Below the pieces are notes generated by a model. The model saw only the letters and a list, made by a program, of their open reading frames with translations. It was not told the origin of the DNA and made no database searches. This document shows positions 18,894 through 28,069 of a stretch of 64,000 nucleotides of DNA, piece after piece (position 1 is the first letter of the stretch; each line of letters begins with the position of its first letter). The position numbers and the translations under genes were made by a program. Origin of the DNA: Lysobacterales bacterium 63-13 (lineage in GTDB: Bacteria; Pseudomonadota; Gammaproteobacteria; Xanthomonadales; Rhodanobacteraceae). Location: NCBI GenBank assembly GCA_001899855.1, contig MKWR01000025.1, forward strand, positions 1 through 64,000, given 5' to 3'.

Positions 18894-21800
18894 TCAGCAT
18901 GTTGTCGGCGGCGGATCCGGGGGTGACTGTGATTCTCCTGCGTGGTCCTGCTGCAGTGGGCCGATGCCAACCGCCCCCTGCACGTGCACATCGCGCCGCG
19001 GAAACGGGATCTCGATGCCGGCCTTGTCGAACGCATCGAGCACGGCGACATGGAGATCGTGCAAGGTGGACATGCGCTGCTCGATGCGACCGACAAACAC
19101 GCGCAGCTCCAGATCCAGCGAACTGTCGCCAAAACCGAGGAACAGCACGACTGGCGCTGGCGATTCGAGCACGTGTTCGTTGGCCCTGGCGACATCGAGC
19201 ATGGTCTTCTGCGCCAGCGCCACATCACTGCCGTAACCAATGCCGACCTTGACCACGAGGCGCGTGACCGAGCTGGTCAACGACCAGTTCTTCACCGAGC
19301 GCGTGATGAAGGCCTTGTTCGGCACCAGCACCTCGAAATTGTCCGCATCCGTGATCGTGATGGCGCGGATCTGGATGCGTGATACGGTGCCGACCGTGTC
19401 ATCGATGGTGATCAAATCACCGACGCGCACCGGGCGCTCGAACAGGATGATGATGCCGGAAACGAAGTTGGCGACGATCTCCTGCAAGCCGAAACCCAGG
19501 CCTACGCCGAGCGCGGCAACGATCCACTGCAGCTTCGACCAGTCCGCGCCAATGTGGCTGAAGACGAAGACGAGGCCAACGGCAAGGATCAGGTAGCGCG
19601 TGATCGTCGTGTAGGCATAGCGCGATCCCGAATCGATCTCGAAACGATGCAACACGACCACCTCGAGGAATCCGGGCAGGTTGCGCGCGGCGATCACGGT
19701 CAATCCAAGCAGGATCACGCCAAGCAGTACATTGCCGAGCGTCACCGCGGTCACCACCTGGCCGGCCGGCGTGGTGGCCACGCTCGACCACAACACGACA
19801 TCATTGAAAATGCCGAACGCCGGAATCAGTCCACTCCAGATTTTCCACAACAGCATGGCAACCAGAACGAGCGCGGTCGCCCGCAAGATGCCCCGTGTTT
19901 GCTGGCTGACGGTCACGACATCGATTTCCGGCTCCTCGTGGACTACCGGCGAACCCTCGCCGGCACTGTCGGCAGCGGCAGCGGCGCGATCGAACTCGCG
20001 CTGGCGCGCATGGCGCAACTCGGACTGCCGGTAAGCCGCACGGCGCCCGGCAACCAGCACGCCGCGCAATGCAATCTCGAAAGCAATCAGGATGAAGAGG
20101 ATGCCCAGGGCCGAACTGATCAGGCGCCCCTGCAACTCGACGGCACTGACCGTATAACCCACCAGGGCAACCCCTGCCAGCGCCAGCGGCGTCATCACCA
20201 GCACGCCGAACCAGACGAAGCGGGTGCGCCAGAGCAGTCCGTGTCGTTCGAGGATTTCCATCATTGCCCCGCCATGCGGACGGAACACCTGGTAGGCGAA
20301 GACCGCCAGCGCGATCGAACTCATCAACAGGCCCAGGCGGCCGATGCCATCGCTGAGCATCGGATCGACACTGGCCTGGGCAACGCTGCCCAGCCAAACC
20401 GCAGGAACCAGGACGAGACTCAATCGCCAGAGGGCGAAACCGAGTCGCCGCACCGCGCCACGGCGCCAGAGGAAGTGGCTCGAGAACAACCCGCAATGCC
20501 GACACATGTTGCGGAACAAGGCAAGCACGAACAGCACGATGCCGCTGTTGAACAAGCCGCTGCCGACTGCGACCGGCAAGGATCCCGGATTTGCCGGATC
20601 GGTGAGCAATTGCGCGGGAACGATCAAGGCAAGTGGCATCGGCAAGGCCAGCAACACGGTCACCAGCAGCGCATGCAGGGTCAAGGCGAAGCGATCACTT
20701 CGCGTGCCGACGGCTTTGGCCAGGTGTTCAAGCCTGGCCAGCAGTCGCTTGCGCAAGCCGAACAGGATCAGGACCACGCTGCCCGCAGCCACATACCACC
20801 AAGGCCGCGCGTTCCACGAAGTGCGCACCGCGGAATACATCGCCGTCCGATTCTCCTGCCCGAGGGTCTTCGCCAGGCCATCGGCAATCTGCCGGCCCCA
20901 ATCGTGGTTGATCGGCAATGCACTCGGCAGCCAGAGCAGCCGTTGATCGAGCATCAGGCGCAGTTGCAGCGTGCGTTCGCGCAATTCCGTTTCTAGCTGG
21001 TTGAGTTCGGCGAGGGCCTCGACCTGCTTGCCCTGGATCAGGTTCAGATCCTGCAAGGCGTCGCGCCGATCCTTCAGCAGCGACCCTGCGATGGTGCGCG
21101 CATCCGCTGCGCTGGCATCGGCGACCTGATCCAGCAGTTGATCGACCGCCGCGGGACCGGTTGCCGCGGATGCCAGCTTCTGCTCGCTGCGGAAGCGCTC
21201 GACGCGAACGTCAACAATGCTGCTCTGGCGTTGCGAAATGCGCCGGTCCAGGCCGGTTTCGGTCGGCAGCTTCTTGCCGACATCGCGAAGCAGGCGCCCG
21301 TATTCCTCGCCAATCCGTCCGAAGGCGAGGATCTGTTCCGCATTCTTGCGCAGTCCCGCCACGGCTTCGAGTTGGGCGTAAAGGCGATCCTTGGTCGACC
21401 ACAATTTGCGCAGTTCATTGGCAATGCCGAACATTGCCTGGCGCAGCGATTCGTTTTCGCGTGCCATCGCCTGCAGCGGCTCGGCCTTGCCTTCGAGCTC
21501 GATGACGACCCGCCGGGCGCGATCCAGCTTGTCGTGCACGTCGGCCTGCTCCCGCGCATCCATGCGCCGGCCAAGGCTGGATATCTCGGCCTGGGTCCTG
21601 TCGACTTCGCGACCCAGCATGGTCAGTTGCGCGGTCGCGATCGCCTCGCGTGTCGGCAGGCTGAGGATTTCCTGTTCGTTTCGCTCGATGCGCGCCGACA
21701 GGTCCTGGCGCACGGCGTCGTCCTTGATCTGGCTGGAATCGATCAACAATTGCGAAGGCTCCAGCGGCAGCGAATCCGGCCCCTTCTCGAGTTGCGATCG

Positions 21801-22322
21801 CAGATCCGCCAGTTCAGAGCGCGCGTCGATCCGGCGGGTCGACATTGCGCGCAGCAACTCGTCCAGCTCGCGACGCTGCGCACGCAGGCTGACCAGGCGA
21901 ATCTGCAATGCCGCCATGCGCAGTTGCGCTTCGGCCGGATCGATATCAAGCGGCGCGGCTTGTGCATTTTCCGCATGTGGCTCGTGCGGCTCGGCAAGCC
22001 GGGCCTGCAATTGCGCGATGCGTTCGGGTGCCAGCTTCAGCGATTCGGCAAACTCCGCCGCCTGCTTGCGGGCCGCTTCCGCACTCTGCAGACGGGCCAG
22101 GGCCAGTTGCAGATTCTCCAGGGTGAGCTGCTTGTCCGCGGCGACGACATCCGTTCGCGTCTGCAGTGCCTCGATGCGGCCGCGAATCTCTTCCGCGCTG
22201 ATGCGCATGGGGCTGTCGGCAGTCGCGGCCGGTGCTGCAAATGCAGCCGCGCCGATCATCACCAGGGCAAGGCCGAGGCAGAGGCGCAACGGGCGACCGG
22301 TCAAGGAAACTGACGCATTCAA
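18894..22322 (-). CDS. mscK: Large mechanosensitive channel, MscK/KefA type
   Basis: The 1142-residue inner-membrane protein matches the length and layout of MscK. It has a signal peptide, then a ~450-residue periplasmic coiled-coil region (LETLQ/RLQ-type heptads, e.g. ALARLQSAEAARKQAAEFA). About eleven membrane helices follow from residue ~520, then the MscS pore and vestibule: ALGVGLGFGLQEIVANFVSG, FERPVRVGDLI and VLVPNKAFITRSVKNW. It releases ions when turgor rises or external potassium is high. The start is a TTG at 22322 preceded by GGAG with 7-nt spacing; no in-frame ATG precedes the signal peptide. RidA follows. Confidence 0.93.
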   Translation of the reverse strand: MNASVSLTGRPLRLCLGLALVMIGAAAFAAPAATADSPMRISAEEIRGRIEALQTRTDVVAADKQLTLENLQLALARLQSAEAARKQAAEFAESLKLAPERIAQLQARLAEPHEPHAENAQAAPLDIDPAEAQLRMAALQIRLVSLRAQRRELDELLRAMSTRRIDARSELADLRSQLEKGPDSLPLEPSQLLIDSSQIKDDAVRQDLSARIERNEQEILSLPTREAIATAQLTMLGREVDRTQAEISSLGRRMDAREQADVHDKLDRARRVVIELEGKAEPLQAMARENESLRQAMFGIANELRKLWSTKDRLYAQLEAVAGLRKNAEQILAFGRIGEEYGRLLRDVGKKLPTETGLDRRISQRQSSIVDVRVERFRSEQKLASAATGPAAVDQLLDQVADASAADARTIAGSLLKDRRDALQDLNLIQGKQVEALAELNQLETELRERTLQLRLMLDQRLLWLPSALPINHDWGRQIADGLAKTLGQENRTAMYSAVRTSWNARPWWYVAAGSVVLILFGLRKRLLARLEHLAKAVGTRSDRFALTLHALLVTVLLALPMPLALIVPAQLLTDPANPGSLPVAVGSGLFNSGIVLFVLALFRNMCRHCGLFSSHFLWRRGAVRRLGFALWRLSLVLVPAVWLGSVAQASVDPMLSDGIGRLGLLMSSIALAVFAYQVFRPHGGAMMEILERHGLLWRTRFVWFGVLVMTPLALAGVALVGYTVSAVELQGRLISSALGILFILIAFEIALRGVLVAGRRAAYRQSELRHARQREFDRAAAAADSAGEGSPVVHEEPEIDVVTVSQQTRGILRATALVLVAMLLWKIWSGLIPAFGIFNDVVLWSSVATTPAGQVVTAVTLGNVLLGVILLGLTVIAARNLPGFLEVVVLHRFEIDSGSRYAYTTITRYLILAVGLVFVFSHIGADWSKLQWIVAALGVGLGFGLQEIVANFVSGIIILFERPVRVGDLITIDDTVGTVSRIQIRAITITDADNFEVLVPNKAFITRSVKNWSLTSSVTRLVVKVGIGYGSDVALAQKTMLDVARANEHVLESPAPVVLFLGFGDSSLDLELRVFVGRIEQRMSTLHDLHVAVLDAFDKAGIEIPFPRRDVHVQGAVGIGPLQQDHAGESQSPPDPPPTTC

Positions 22323-22663
22323 GAAGACACTCCGAAGCCGATCATCGAATGGCGATTATGGCTGCTGCACCGAGGCAAGGCCATGTCATCCGGCGCACAC
22401 GCGGCGCACGGCGACCGCCGGAATGATTCATGTCGCCTTGTCAGATTCGGCCACTTCAATGACATGGATCGCGCGTCGGTGACAGGGGAAAACCCACGCC
22501 ATCTTGCAGGTATCGGATTGTTCGGGTTGGCCCTGATCTTGCTATCGTTTATCGGCAGTTGCACCACGAGCCATGACTGCCAAACAAAAGCCCGTGCTCG
22601 GGTTCCACTCCGGGTTCACCGTCGCAGCGGCGGCTACCGCTGCAATATCCCTTGAGGTTTTTC
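22323..22663. other. 341-bp divergent intergenic region
   Basis: This lies between the channel gene and the small secreted protein gene, which are transcribed away from each other, so both promoters should lie here. I could not pick out a convincing -35/-10 pair. A 90-codon plus-strand frame (22383-22655) has one hydrophobic stretch but no start-site support and was not called. Confidence 0.5.
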
Positions 22664-23008
22664 ATGTCCAGCAAGTTTCAACTCCGCGTCGCCCTCGTCA
22701 CTGCCGCCCTGGCCTTTGCCGCCGCACAAGTCCAGGCCGCAGACGAGTGGCACTTCGTCGTCAGCAACCTGACCAGTTCCAAGATCGTCAAACTGCAGGT
22801 TTCCGAAGACAAGTCTGAATGGGGTGATTTCGATGTCGGCAGCGGTATCGGTCCCGGCAAGACCGAGACGATGATCTGGGATCACAGCACGGACAACGAA
22901 GGCTGCGAGCAATGGATCCGCGCCAAGTTCGCCGATGGCAGCACCAGCGAAGCCAGCAAGCAGGACTTCTGCCAGAATCTCGACGATCCGATCGAATTCG
23001 GCGAATAA
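22664..23008 (+). CDS. Small secreted protein of unknown function
   Basis: The 114-residue product has a signal peptide (MSSKFQLRVALVTAALAFAA, cleaved after VQA) and a compact mature part: ADEWHFVVSNLTSSKIVKLQ, then an acidic stretch with two cysteines (EGCEQWIR, KQDFCQNL) that could form a disulphide. The tail DDPIEFGE is acidic. The fold resembles small periplasmic beta-sandwich proteins, but I do not recognise a family. ATG 22664 follows GAGG; a TTG four codons upstream is open but unneeded. Confidence 0.65.
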   Translation: MSSKFQLRVALVTAALAFAAAQVQAADEWHFVVSNLTSSKIVKLQVSEDKSEWGDFDVGSGIGPGKTETMIWDHSTDNEGCEQWIRAKFADGSTSEASKQDFCQNLDDPIEFGE

Positions 23009-23165
23009 GCCAAACCATGAGGGTCTCCGGCCGTTGCGTACCCGCGCCCGGTCGGAGGCTCGATTGATCCGTCCGCCTTCCACATTCGAACACGCGAATC
23101 AGCATTGCCCGATGGTGCCTCGCGCCCGAGTCTGCGACCATGCCGGCACTTGATCGAGGCAAGCC

Positions 23166-23519
23166 ATGGACACCAGCAAACTCGACCGCATCGTTGCCGA
23201 AGCGCGGCGCAATGCCGCCCAGCGCGAAGCCGGCTATCGCGAACGCGCCCTGAAGATGTATCCATGGGTCTGCGGTCGGTGCGCGCGTGAATTCACGCGG
23301 GCCAACCTGCAGGAATTGACCGTGCACCATCGCAACCATGACCACGATTTCAATCCGGCCGACGGCAGCAACTGGGAACTGCTCTGCGTCTACTGTCACG
23401 ACAACGAGCATTCGCGCTACATCGATCACACCGGCGTCAGCGCATCCTCGGCCGAAGACAAGGCTGCGCCGGCAACCAGCAACCCGTTTGCCGGCCTGAA
23501 AGACCTGCTCAAGCGTTGA
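23166..23519 (+). CDS. yajD: HNH nuclease YajD-like protein
   Basis: The 117-residue protein is a small HNH endonuclease-type protein. CGRCAREF and CVYCHDNEH provide two zinc-knuckle cysteine pairs (WVCGRC and LLCVYC), and ELTVHHRNHDHDFNP carries the catalytic histidines of the HNH fold. The sentence is characteristic of YajD, conserved in gammaproteobacteria, with no well-established cellular role. ATG 23166 follows GAGGCAAGCC. It is monocistronic; a repeat cluster lies downstream. Confidence 0.9.
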   Translation: MDTSKLDRIVAEARRNAAQREAGYRERALKMYPWVCGRCAREFTRANLQELTVHHRNHDHDFNPADGSNWELLCVYCHDNEHSRYIDHTGVSASSAEDKAAPATSNPFAGLKDLLKR

Positions 23520-23628
23520 TTCCCGCTGATCGATGCTTCCCCCGCGCCACCCATTCGGCTTCCGTGGAAGAGGCCTTCAGGCCCGATGCCGTTCGGCACC
23601 CTGCGACACGAGCATCGCGACCAAAGGG

Positions 23629-23688
23629 AGTCCCCGTCCTGGGACACCAGTCCCCTTCATGGGACAACAGTCCCCTTCCTGGGACCGC
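23629..23688. repeat. Three tandem 20-bp GTCCC/GGGAC units
   Basis: Units AGTCCCCGTCCTGGGACACC (23629-23648), 23649-23668 and 23669-23688 differ by a few bases. Each holds a 5-bp inverted repeat GTCCC...GGGAC with a 6-nt loop. The linker between units (GGGAC-ACCA-GTCCC) can pair as well, so the block can fold in alternative hairpins. It lies between yajD and the convergent lipoprotein gene. Confidence 0.8.
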
Positions 23689-23741
23689 TGCAGCCGCTTC
23701 CCGCGAATCACCAATCGCCAATCCCGAATCGGGTATCCTGC

Positions 23742-24689
23742 TCACTCGATCGTGATCGACACCGGGCAGTGATCGGAGGGATGTTGATCCTCAGCTACGC
23801 CGTAGGTGAATTCCGCGAATGATCCGGGCACGCGGCGCGCGGCGGCGGCGGGATCAAGCACGATGTGATCGATGAAATCCGGGTAGCGCTGCACGCAGGT
23901 CGCAGCCTTGCCTTCGGCGGCGTCAAGCAGCGTCACGCCTTCATTCAGGCGCTTCCACACCACGTCGTCCGCCAGCGCCAGGCGCCGGTTCCAGTCACCG
24001 AGGATGGCAAACGGCACGCCTTCGGCATGGCGTTCTGAAATCCACTTCTGCAGCACGGGCACCTGCTCGAACAGGATCGGGCAAGGTTCCCTGTCGTCTC
24101 CTGCCGAGCAGCCGCTTTTCAGGTGCACGGCGAGCAGGCGCAACGGCGTGCCCGACTTGAGCGTGATGTCGACGCCCCAGCGCAGATCGGGATCGCCAAT
24201 GGCGAGCGCACTCAGATCCGCGTTGCGCGTGAACTCGATGCCATTGCGAATCGCGAAACCGACTTTCTGGTCGCGGATGGTCGGGCCAGCGGCCGCATCG
24301 CGACCACAAAACCCATGCCGTCCGCTAGCGGGTCGCTGCGACATGACGATGCGGTATTGATGCGGCGGAAACACGCGTGCCGCCGCGGCTGCGTTTTCGA
24401 CTTCCTCGAAGGCGATGACGTCGGCATCGAGTTGTTCGGCGTAATGGCGCAAGCTCGCGTAGTCCGCCTCGCTGCGCGGCCGGCAACCCAGGCCATCGGC
24501 TTCAGCCAGATGCTCGAGGTTCCAGCTGGCGATCTTCAGCGGCTGCCCTGGCACCTCGACGCGGGTCGCCCGCGGTGCGCAACCGGCCAGCGCCACGGCA
24601 AGGGCGGCGGCAACCACGACGAGCAGGCCATTGCTGCGTGCTCGGCGAAACCCGGCAACCCGCTGCAATTGCGGATTGGTGTCGCTCAT
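23742..24689 (-). CDS. Endonuclease/exonuclease/phosphatase-family lipoprotein
   Basis: The 315-residue protein is an EEP-fold metal-dependent hydrolase. It shows IASWNLEHL at the start of the domain, DADVIAFEEVEN, AVHLKSGC, AILGDWNR and, at the end, DQHPSDHCPV, i.e. the full Asn/Glu/Asp/His catalytic set. The N-terminus has a signal ending VALAGCAPRA, so it is a lipoprotein facing the periplasm or outside. The substrate may be nucleic acid or a phosphodiester; it is not identifiable. The ATG at 24689 overlaps the yebC stop (ATGA), so the two genes are translationally coupled. Confidence 0.85.
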   Translation of the reverse strand: MSDTNPQLQRVAGFRRARSNGLLVVVAAALAVALAGCAPRATRVEVPGQPLKIASWNLEHLAEADGLGCRPRSEADYASLRHYAEQLDADVIAFEEVENAAAAARVFPPHQYRIVMSQRPASGRHGFCGRDAAAGPTIRDQKVGFAIRNGIEFTRNADLSALAIGDPDLRWGVDITLKSGTPLRLLAVHLKSGCSAGDDREPCPILFEQVPVLQKWISERHAEGVPFAILGDWNRRLALADDVVWKRLNEGVTLLDAAEGKAATCVQRYPDFIDHIVLDPAAAARRVPGSFAEFTYGVAEDQHPSDHCPVSITIE

Positions 24690-25408
24690 GGCGAATCCGC
24701 AAGTGCGGCGTTGTGGTAGATATCCTGCACGTCGTCGAGCTCCTCCAGCCAGTCGAGCAGATCGTGCAGGGTTTCGGCGACTTCCCCGGCAACCGCGACG
24801 CGATTGGCCGGACGCATGACGACATCGTCGCTGAGCGGCACGAAGCCCGCCCCGAGCAGCGCCGCCTTGATCGCTTCGAAGTTCTCCGGCGCGCACAACA
24901 CCGTGCCTCGCTTGCCTTCGACGACGATGTCGTCGGCACCGGCCTCCAGCGCCGCTTCCAGGAGTTTCTCTTCGGCCTCGGCGGTCGGTGTGTCGATGAC
25001 GATTTCGCCCACCCGGGCAAACTGGAAGGCGACCGAGCCACTGGTGCCGAGGTTGCCGCCATGCTTGGACAAGGCATGGCGCACATCGGCCACGGTGCGC
25101 ACGGAGTTGTCGGTCATGGCGTCGATGATCAGGGCGACGCCACCCGGGCCGTAGCCTTCGTAGCGCAACTCCTCCATGTTGTCGGCACCATCGGCACCCG
25201 AGCCGCGCTTGACCGCGCGTTCGATCGTGTCCTTGGTCATGTTGGCAGCCAGGGCCTTGTCGATGCCCATGCGCAGGCGCGCATTGCTTGCCGGATCGCC
25301 GCCATTGCGCGCGGCAATGGTGATCTCGCGGATCAGCTTGGTGAAGATCTTGCCGCGCTTCGCGTCTTCCGCGTTCTTGCGACCTTCGATACTCGGGCCT
25401 CTGCCCAT
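24686..25408 (-). CDS. yebC: YebC/TACO1-family protein
   Basis: The 240-residue protein belongs to the YebC/PmpR family, variously described as transcription regulators and as factors relieving ribosome stalling at polyproline. The hallmark phrases are KRGKIFTKLIREI, GGDPASNARLR and GYGPGGVALIIDAMTDN. The N-terminus MGRGPSIEGRKNAEDAKR lacks the common AGHSKWANIKHRK opening, placing it in the YeeN-like or divergent branch. The downstream lipoprotein gene overlaps it by ATGA. In many genomes yebC precedes ruvC; it does not here. Confidence 0.93.
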   Translation of the reverse strand: MGRGPSIEGRKNAEDAKRGKIFTKLIREITIAARNGGDPASNARLRMGIDKALAANMTKDTIERAVKRGSGADGADNMEELRYEGYGPGGVALIIDAMTDNSVRTVADVRHALSKHGGNLGTSGSVAFQFARVGEIVIDTPTAEAEEKLLEAALEAGADDIVVEGKRGTVLCAPENFEAIKAALLGAGFVPLSDDVVMRPANRVAVAGEVAETLHDLLDWLEELDDVQDIYHNAALADSP

Positions 25409-25607
25409 GGGATTACCTGCAACGTCGGAGAGTGGATCGGATACCGACGGAACCGTCTCGGCCCTTGTCGGGGCGCGAATTCTAGCAGGGCGCGGTGCTC
25501 ATGCTCGACTGTCGGCAGCGGCCCCACTGCAGGCAACGGGGCGGGCAAGCGAGGCCGGCGGCCAGGTCTGCAGCGGCTGCGACACTCTGGCAGCCTCTAA
25601 GGCGCGC

Positions 25608-26480
25608 TCAACCAGCCGCGATGCGGGCGTCCTTGATCGCCCAGCGCGCGTTGAGCCAGGCCTGGAAGCGGATGCGGAAATCCTTGTCGTTCTCGTAGTC
25701 GCCACCCAGCAATGACGCCGGGATCGGAATCACATCGATGTGCACCTTGACCTTGCGTGCGCGCCCGGACAACAGGTCAAACATGCCTGGACTGCCATTC
25801 GGATAGATCAAGGTCACATCGACAATGGCATTGAGCATGCTGCCCATCGCGTCCAGCACCAGGGCGATGCCGCCTGATCGGGGCACCAGCAAGTGCTGGT
25901 AAGGCGAGCCGCGCCGGTCATGTTTTTCCTGGGTAAAGCGCGTGCCTTCGACAAAATTCATTACCGATACCGGCAGGTGTCGATATTTCTCGCAGGCCTT
26001 GCGCGTGGCTTCGGTGTCCTTGCCGCGCAACTCCGGATGCTTTTTCAGCAACTCCTTGGAGTAGCGGTTCATGAACGGGAAATCGAGCGCCCACCAGGCC
26101 AGGCCAAGCACCGGCACCCAGATCAGCTCGCGCTTGAGGAAGAACTTGAGAAAGGGAATGCGCCGGTTGAAGACCTTTTGCAGTACCGGGATGTCGGCCC
26201 AGCTCTGGTGGTTGCAGATCACCAGATACCAGCCCTCGCGCTTGAGCCCCTCAAGTCCTTCAACCTGCAGGCTGAGGCCGGCGACAAGGGTGACCAGGGT
26301 GCTGTTGACCCAGATCCAGCTCTCGGCGATCCGCACCAGCACCCGGGACATCCAGTTGCGGAATGCGCGGATCGGAACCAGCAGCTTGACCACGGCCAGC
26401 AGCAACAAGGGGATCGCGTGAACGAGCGTGTTGACGACGATGATCAGCAGGTTGAGCGCGAGTCGCAGGTTGGCGAGCAT
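25608..26480 (-). CDS. 1-acylglycerol-3-phosphate O-acyltransferase-like protein (YihG/PlsC type)
   Basis: The 290-residue membrane-associated acyltransferase has the HX4D motif NHQSWAD, the glycerol-3-phosphate-binding block NFVEGTRFT and an N-terminal hydrophobic helix (LLIIVVNTLVHAIPLLLLAV). It is longer than minimal PlsC and resembles E. coli YihG, which acylates lysophosphatidic acid. The ATG at 26480 was chosen for the hydrophobic start; an upstream ATG at 26516 is open. The class IV aminotransferase gene ends 107 nt upstream on the same strand. Confidence 0.88.
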   Translation of the reverse strand: MLANLRLALNLLIIVVNTLVHAIPLLLLAVVKLLVPIRAFRNWMSRVLVRIAESWIWVNSTLVTLVAGLSLQVEGLEGLKREGWYLVICNHQSWADIPVLQKVFNRRIPFLKFFLKRELIWVPVLGLAWWALDFPFMNRYSKELLKKHPELRGKDTEATRKACEKYRHLPVSVMNFVEGTRFTQEKHDRRGSPYQHLLVPRSGGIALVLDAMGSMLNAIVDVTLIYPNGSPGMFDLLSGRARKVKVHIDVIPIPASLLGGDYENDKDFRIRFQAWLNARWAIKDARIAAG

Positions 26481-26587
26481 GAAATCCCGTTCGGTATTGG
26501 CAGTGGCGTCGCGCACACTACCAGCGTTTGTCGGTTGCGCGCATCCGCGCGGGCCGTTTGCCGGCCATCTGCGCCAACGGCAAACGC

Positions 26588-27427
26588 TCAGATCAATTCC
26601 AGCGGCTGCGACTCCCAGGCAACCTTGAGCATGCGCAGCACGTCGTCATCCGCAGCAAGGGCATGCGCGTCGATGGATTCGATCATCGGACCGACCGAAC
26701 CCGCGTTGAGCATGAAGGCACTGCGGAACCCGCCCAGCTGGTCGAGGCGCAGCGGAGCACTCACCGACTCGATGCCTTGCTCGCGCAGGCCGCGCTCGAT
26801 CAGTTGCAGGGTGGTTCCGCGCAAGGCCGGCGCATTCGGCCAAGTCACCCGCCGGCCGTCCCAGAAGCCGATGTTCCAGGTCGAACCCTCGGCAATCCCG
26901 CCAGCGGAAGTGGTCAACAGCACGTCGTCGAAGCCCTCGATCCGTGCCTGCCGGGACAACTGCAACACATCGAACATGCCGACGTGCTTGAGATGCGGCA
27001 GCACGCGCGCACAGGTCATCGATTTCAGCCGCAGCGACCCGCTGCGTGGTGCCCGCGCGGGACGCGTCGCGATCAGCACATCGGCAGCAACCGGGCGTTC
27101 CGGATGTGCGCGATCGAATGCCAGCGAAAACACGCTGATGCGCAGGGACAGCGGTGCATCGCCAATCACCCGGGAAAGCTGCGCGCGCAGCCGGTCGGTG
27201 TCGAGTTCGCTGCCGAACAACTCGCGGGTCGCCGTGACCAGTCGCTGCAGATGCAGGCTGAATCCGCGCGCGCGACGCTCGATGACCTGCAGGGTGGTGA
27301 AATGCCCGTAGTTGACCTGGGCGAACACGGCCAGCTCCTCGATCGCCGGCGCACGGCCATTCAGCAGGATGCGCGGGATCAACGGCGGCGGCATGCCGGC
27401 GGCAACGGCTTCGCTGGTTTGCTGCAT
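26588..27427 (-). CDS. Class IV aminotransferase-fold protein
   Basis: The 279-residue protein has the fold of PLP enzymes such as branched-chain aminotransferase and aminodeoxychorismate lyase. The N-terminal part has NYGHFTTLQVIERRARGFSL with the arginine that positions substrate. The lysine for PLP is likely in LPHLKHVGMFDVL, and the PLP-binding tail GGIAEGSTWNIGF is well preserved. It lacks the family's usual full-length C-terminus for BCAT and may be an ADC lyase-like enzyme; the reaction is not defined. ATG 27427 (MQQTSEAVAAG) begins the homologous part. Confidence 0.8.
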   Translation of the reverse strand: MQQTSEAVAAGMPPPLIPRILLNGRAPAIEELAVFAQVNYGHFTTLQVIERRARGFSLHLQRLVTATRELFGSELDTDRLRAQLSRVIGDAPLSLRISVFSLAFDRAHPERPVAADVLIATRPARAPRSGSLRLKSMTCARVLPHLKHVGMFDVLQLSRQARIEGFDDVLLTTSAGGIAEGSTWNIGFWDGRRVTWPNAPALRGTTLQLIERGLREQGIESVSAPLRLDQLGGFRSAFMLNAGSVGPMIESIDAHALAADDDVLRMLKVAWESQPLELI

Positions 27428-27437
27428 GGCGGCGTGC

Positions 27438-27827
27438 TCAGAAGAGTCCGGCCAGCACCATGAGCAGGCCGAGCAGGGACACCGCCCAGACCAGGGAGCG
27501 CAAATAGGCGATGCCCGCCGCGTACAGCGGCAGATAGGCCAGCCGTGCCCAGAAATAAACCTGCGCGCCAAGCGCGGTCTGCGCATCGGCCTTTTGCGTC
27601 AGCAGCACGGCGAGCACGGCAACGGCAAAGAAGACAAAGGTCTCGAGGAAATTGCGGCTGGCCCGATCGAGGCGTCCGGCAAGCGGGTTCAGGGGCGGCG
27701 CCACGTCATCGCGGGGCCCGACATTCCATTTGAGACCACGCTGCAGGGTCACGAAGGTCGCGGCGAGCGCAATCTGCAGCAGGCCAAGCAACATGGACCA
27801 GACCAGCATCTTCATTTCAATCGACAT
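27438..27827 (-). CDS. MAPEG-family membrane protein
   Basis: The 129-residue protein has four hydrophobic segments and the MAPEG features: RASRNFLETFVFFAVAVLA, then GAQVYFWARLAYLPLYAAGI and a final VWAVSLLGLLMVLAG. Eukaryotic relatives are glutathione-dependent microsomal enzymes; bacterial members are mostly uncharacterised. ATG 27827 follows GGAGGATGCC, a strong ribosome-binding site. It ends 10 nt before the aminotransferase start and likely shares its transcript. A second MAPEG gene lies at 31534. Confidence 0.9.
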   Translation of the reverse strand: MSIEMKMLVWSMLLGLLQIALAATFVTLQRGLKWNVGPRDDVAPPLNPLAGRLDRASRNFLETFVFFAVAVLAVLLTQKADAQTALGAQVYFWARLAYLPLYAAGIAYLRSLVWAVSLLGLLMVLAGLF

Positions 27828-28069
27828 GGCATCCTCCCGGGTTGGAATCCGATAGTGCCCACTTTTCGGCATCCCTGCATGCGCGCAGGCCATCAGCATG
27901 ACGGGCGCTGTGGCATGCTTGCGCACCGCGCGGCTTGCCAGGGCAACCAGCCTTCGCTGTGCCACGCTGGACGCGTGGCGCACCTTCCGAATGCCATGTC
28001 GGCTGCGCCACTTGATCCGCGTTGCCCCAGGTAGATTCCGATGGCTCCCAGACCTTCCGAGACGATGAC

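Noticed and set aside
19554-20996. Plus-strand 480-codon frame in the mscK region
   Set aside because: Low-complexity Gln/Arg/His-rich translation, antisense to the channel gene.
22383-22655. Possible 90-codon gene with one hydrophobic stretch and a cysteine
   Set aside because: Odd basic composition around the stretch, no ribosome-binding site, no family; it overlaps the divergent promoter region.
27961-27979. GCCACGC/GCGTGGC inverted repeat as terminator of the MAPEG gene
   Set aside because: It lies upstream of the gene, not downstream, and has no T-run; function unclear, so it was not called.
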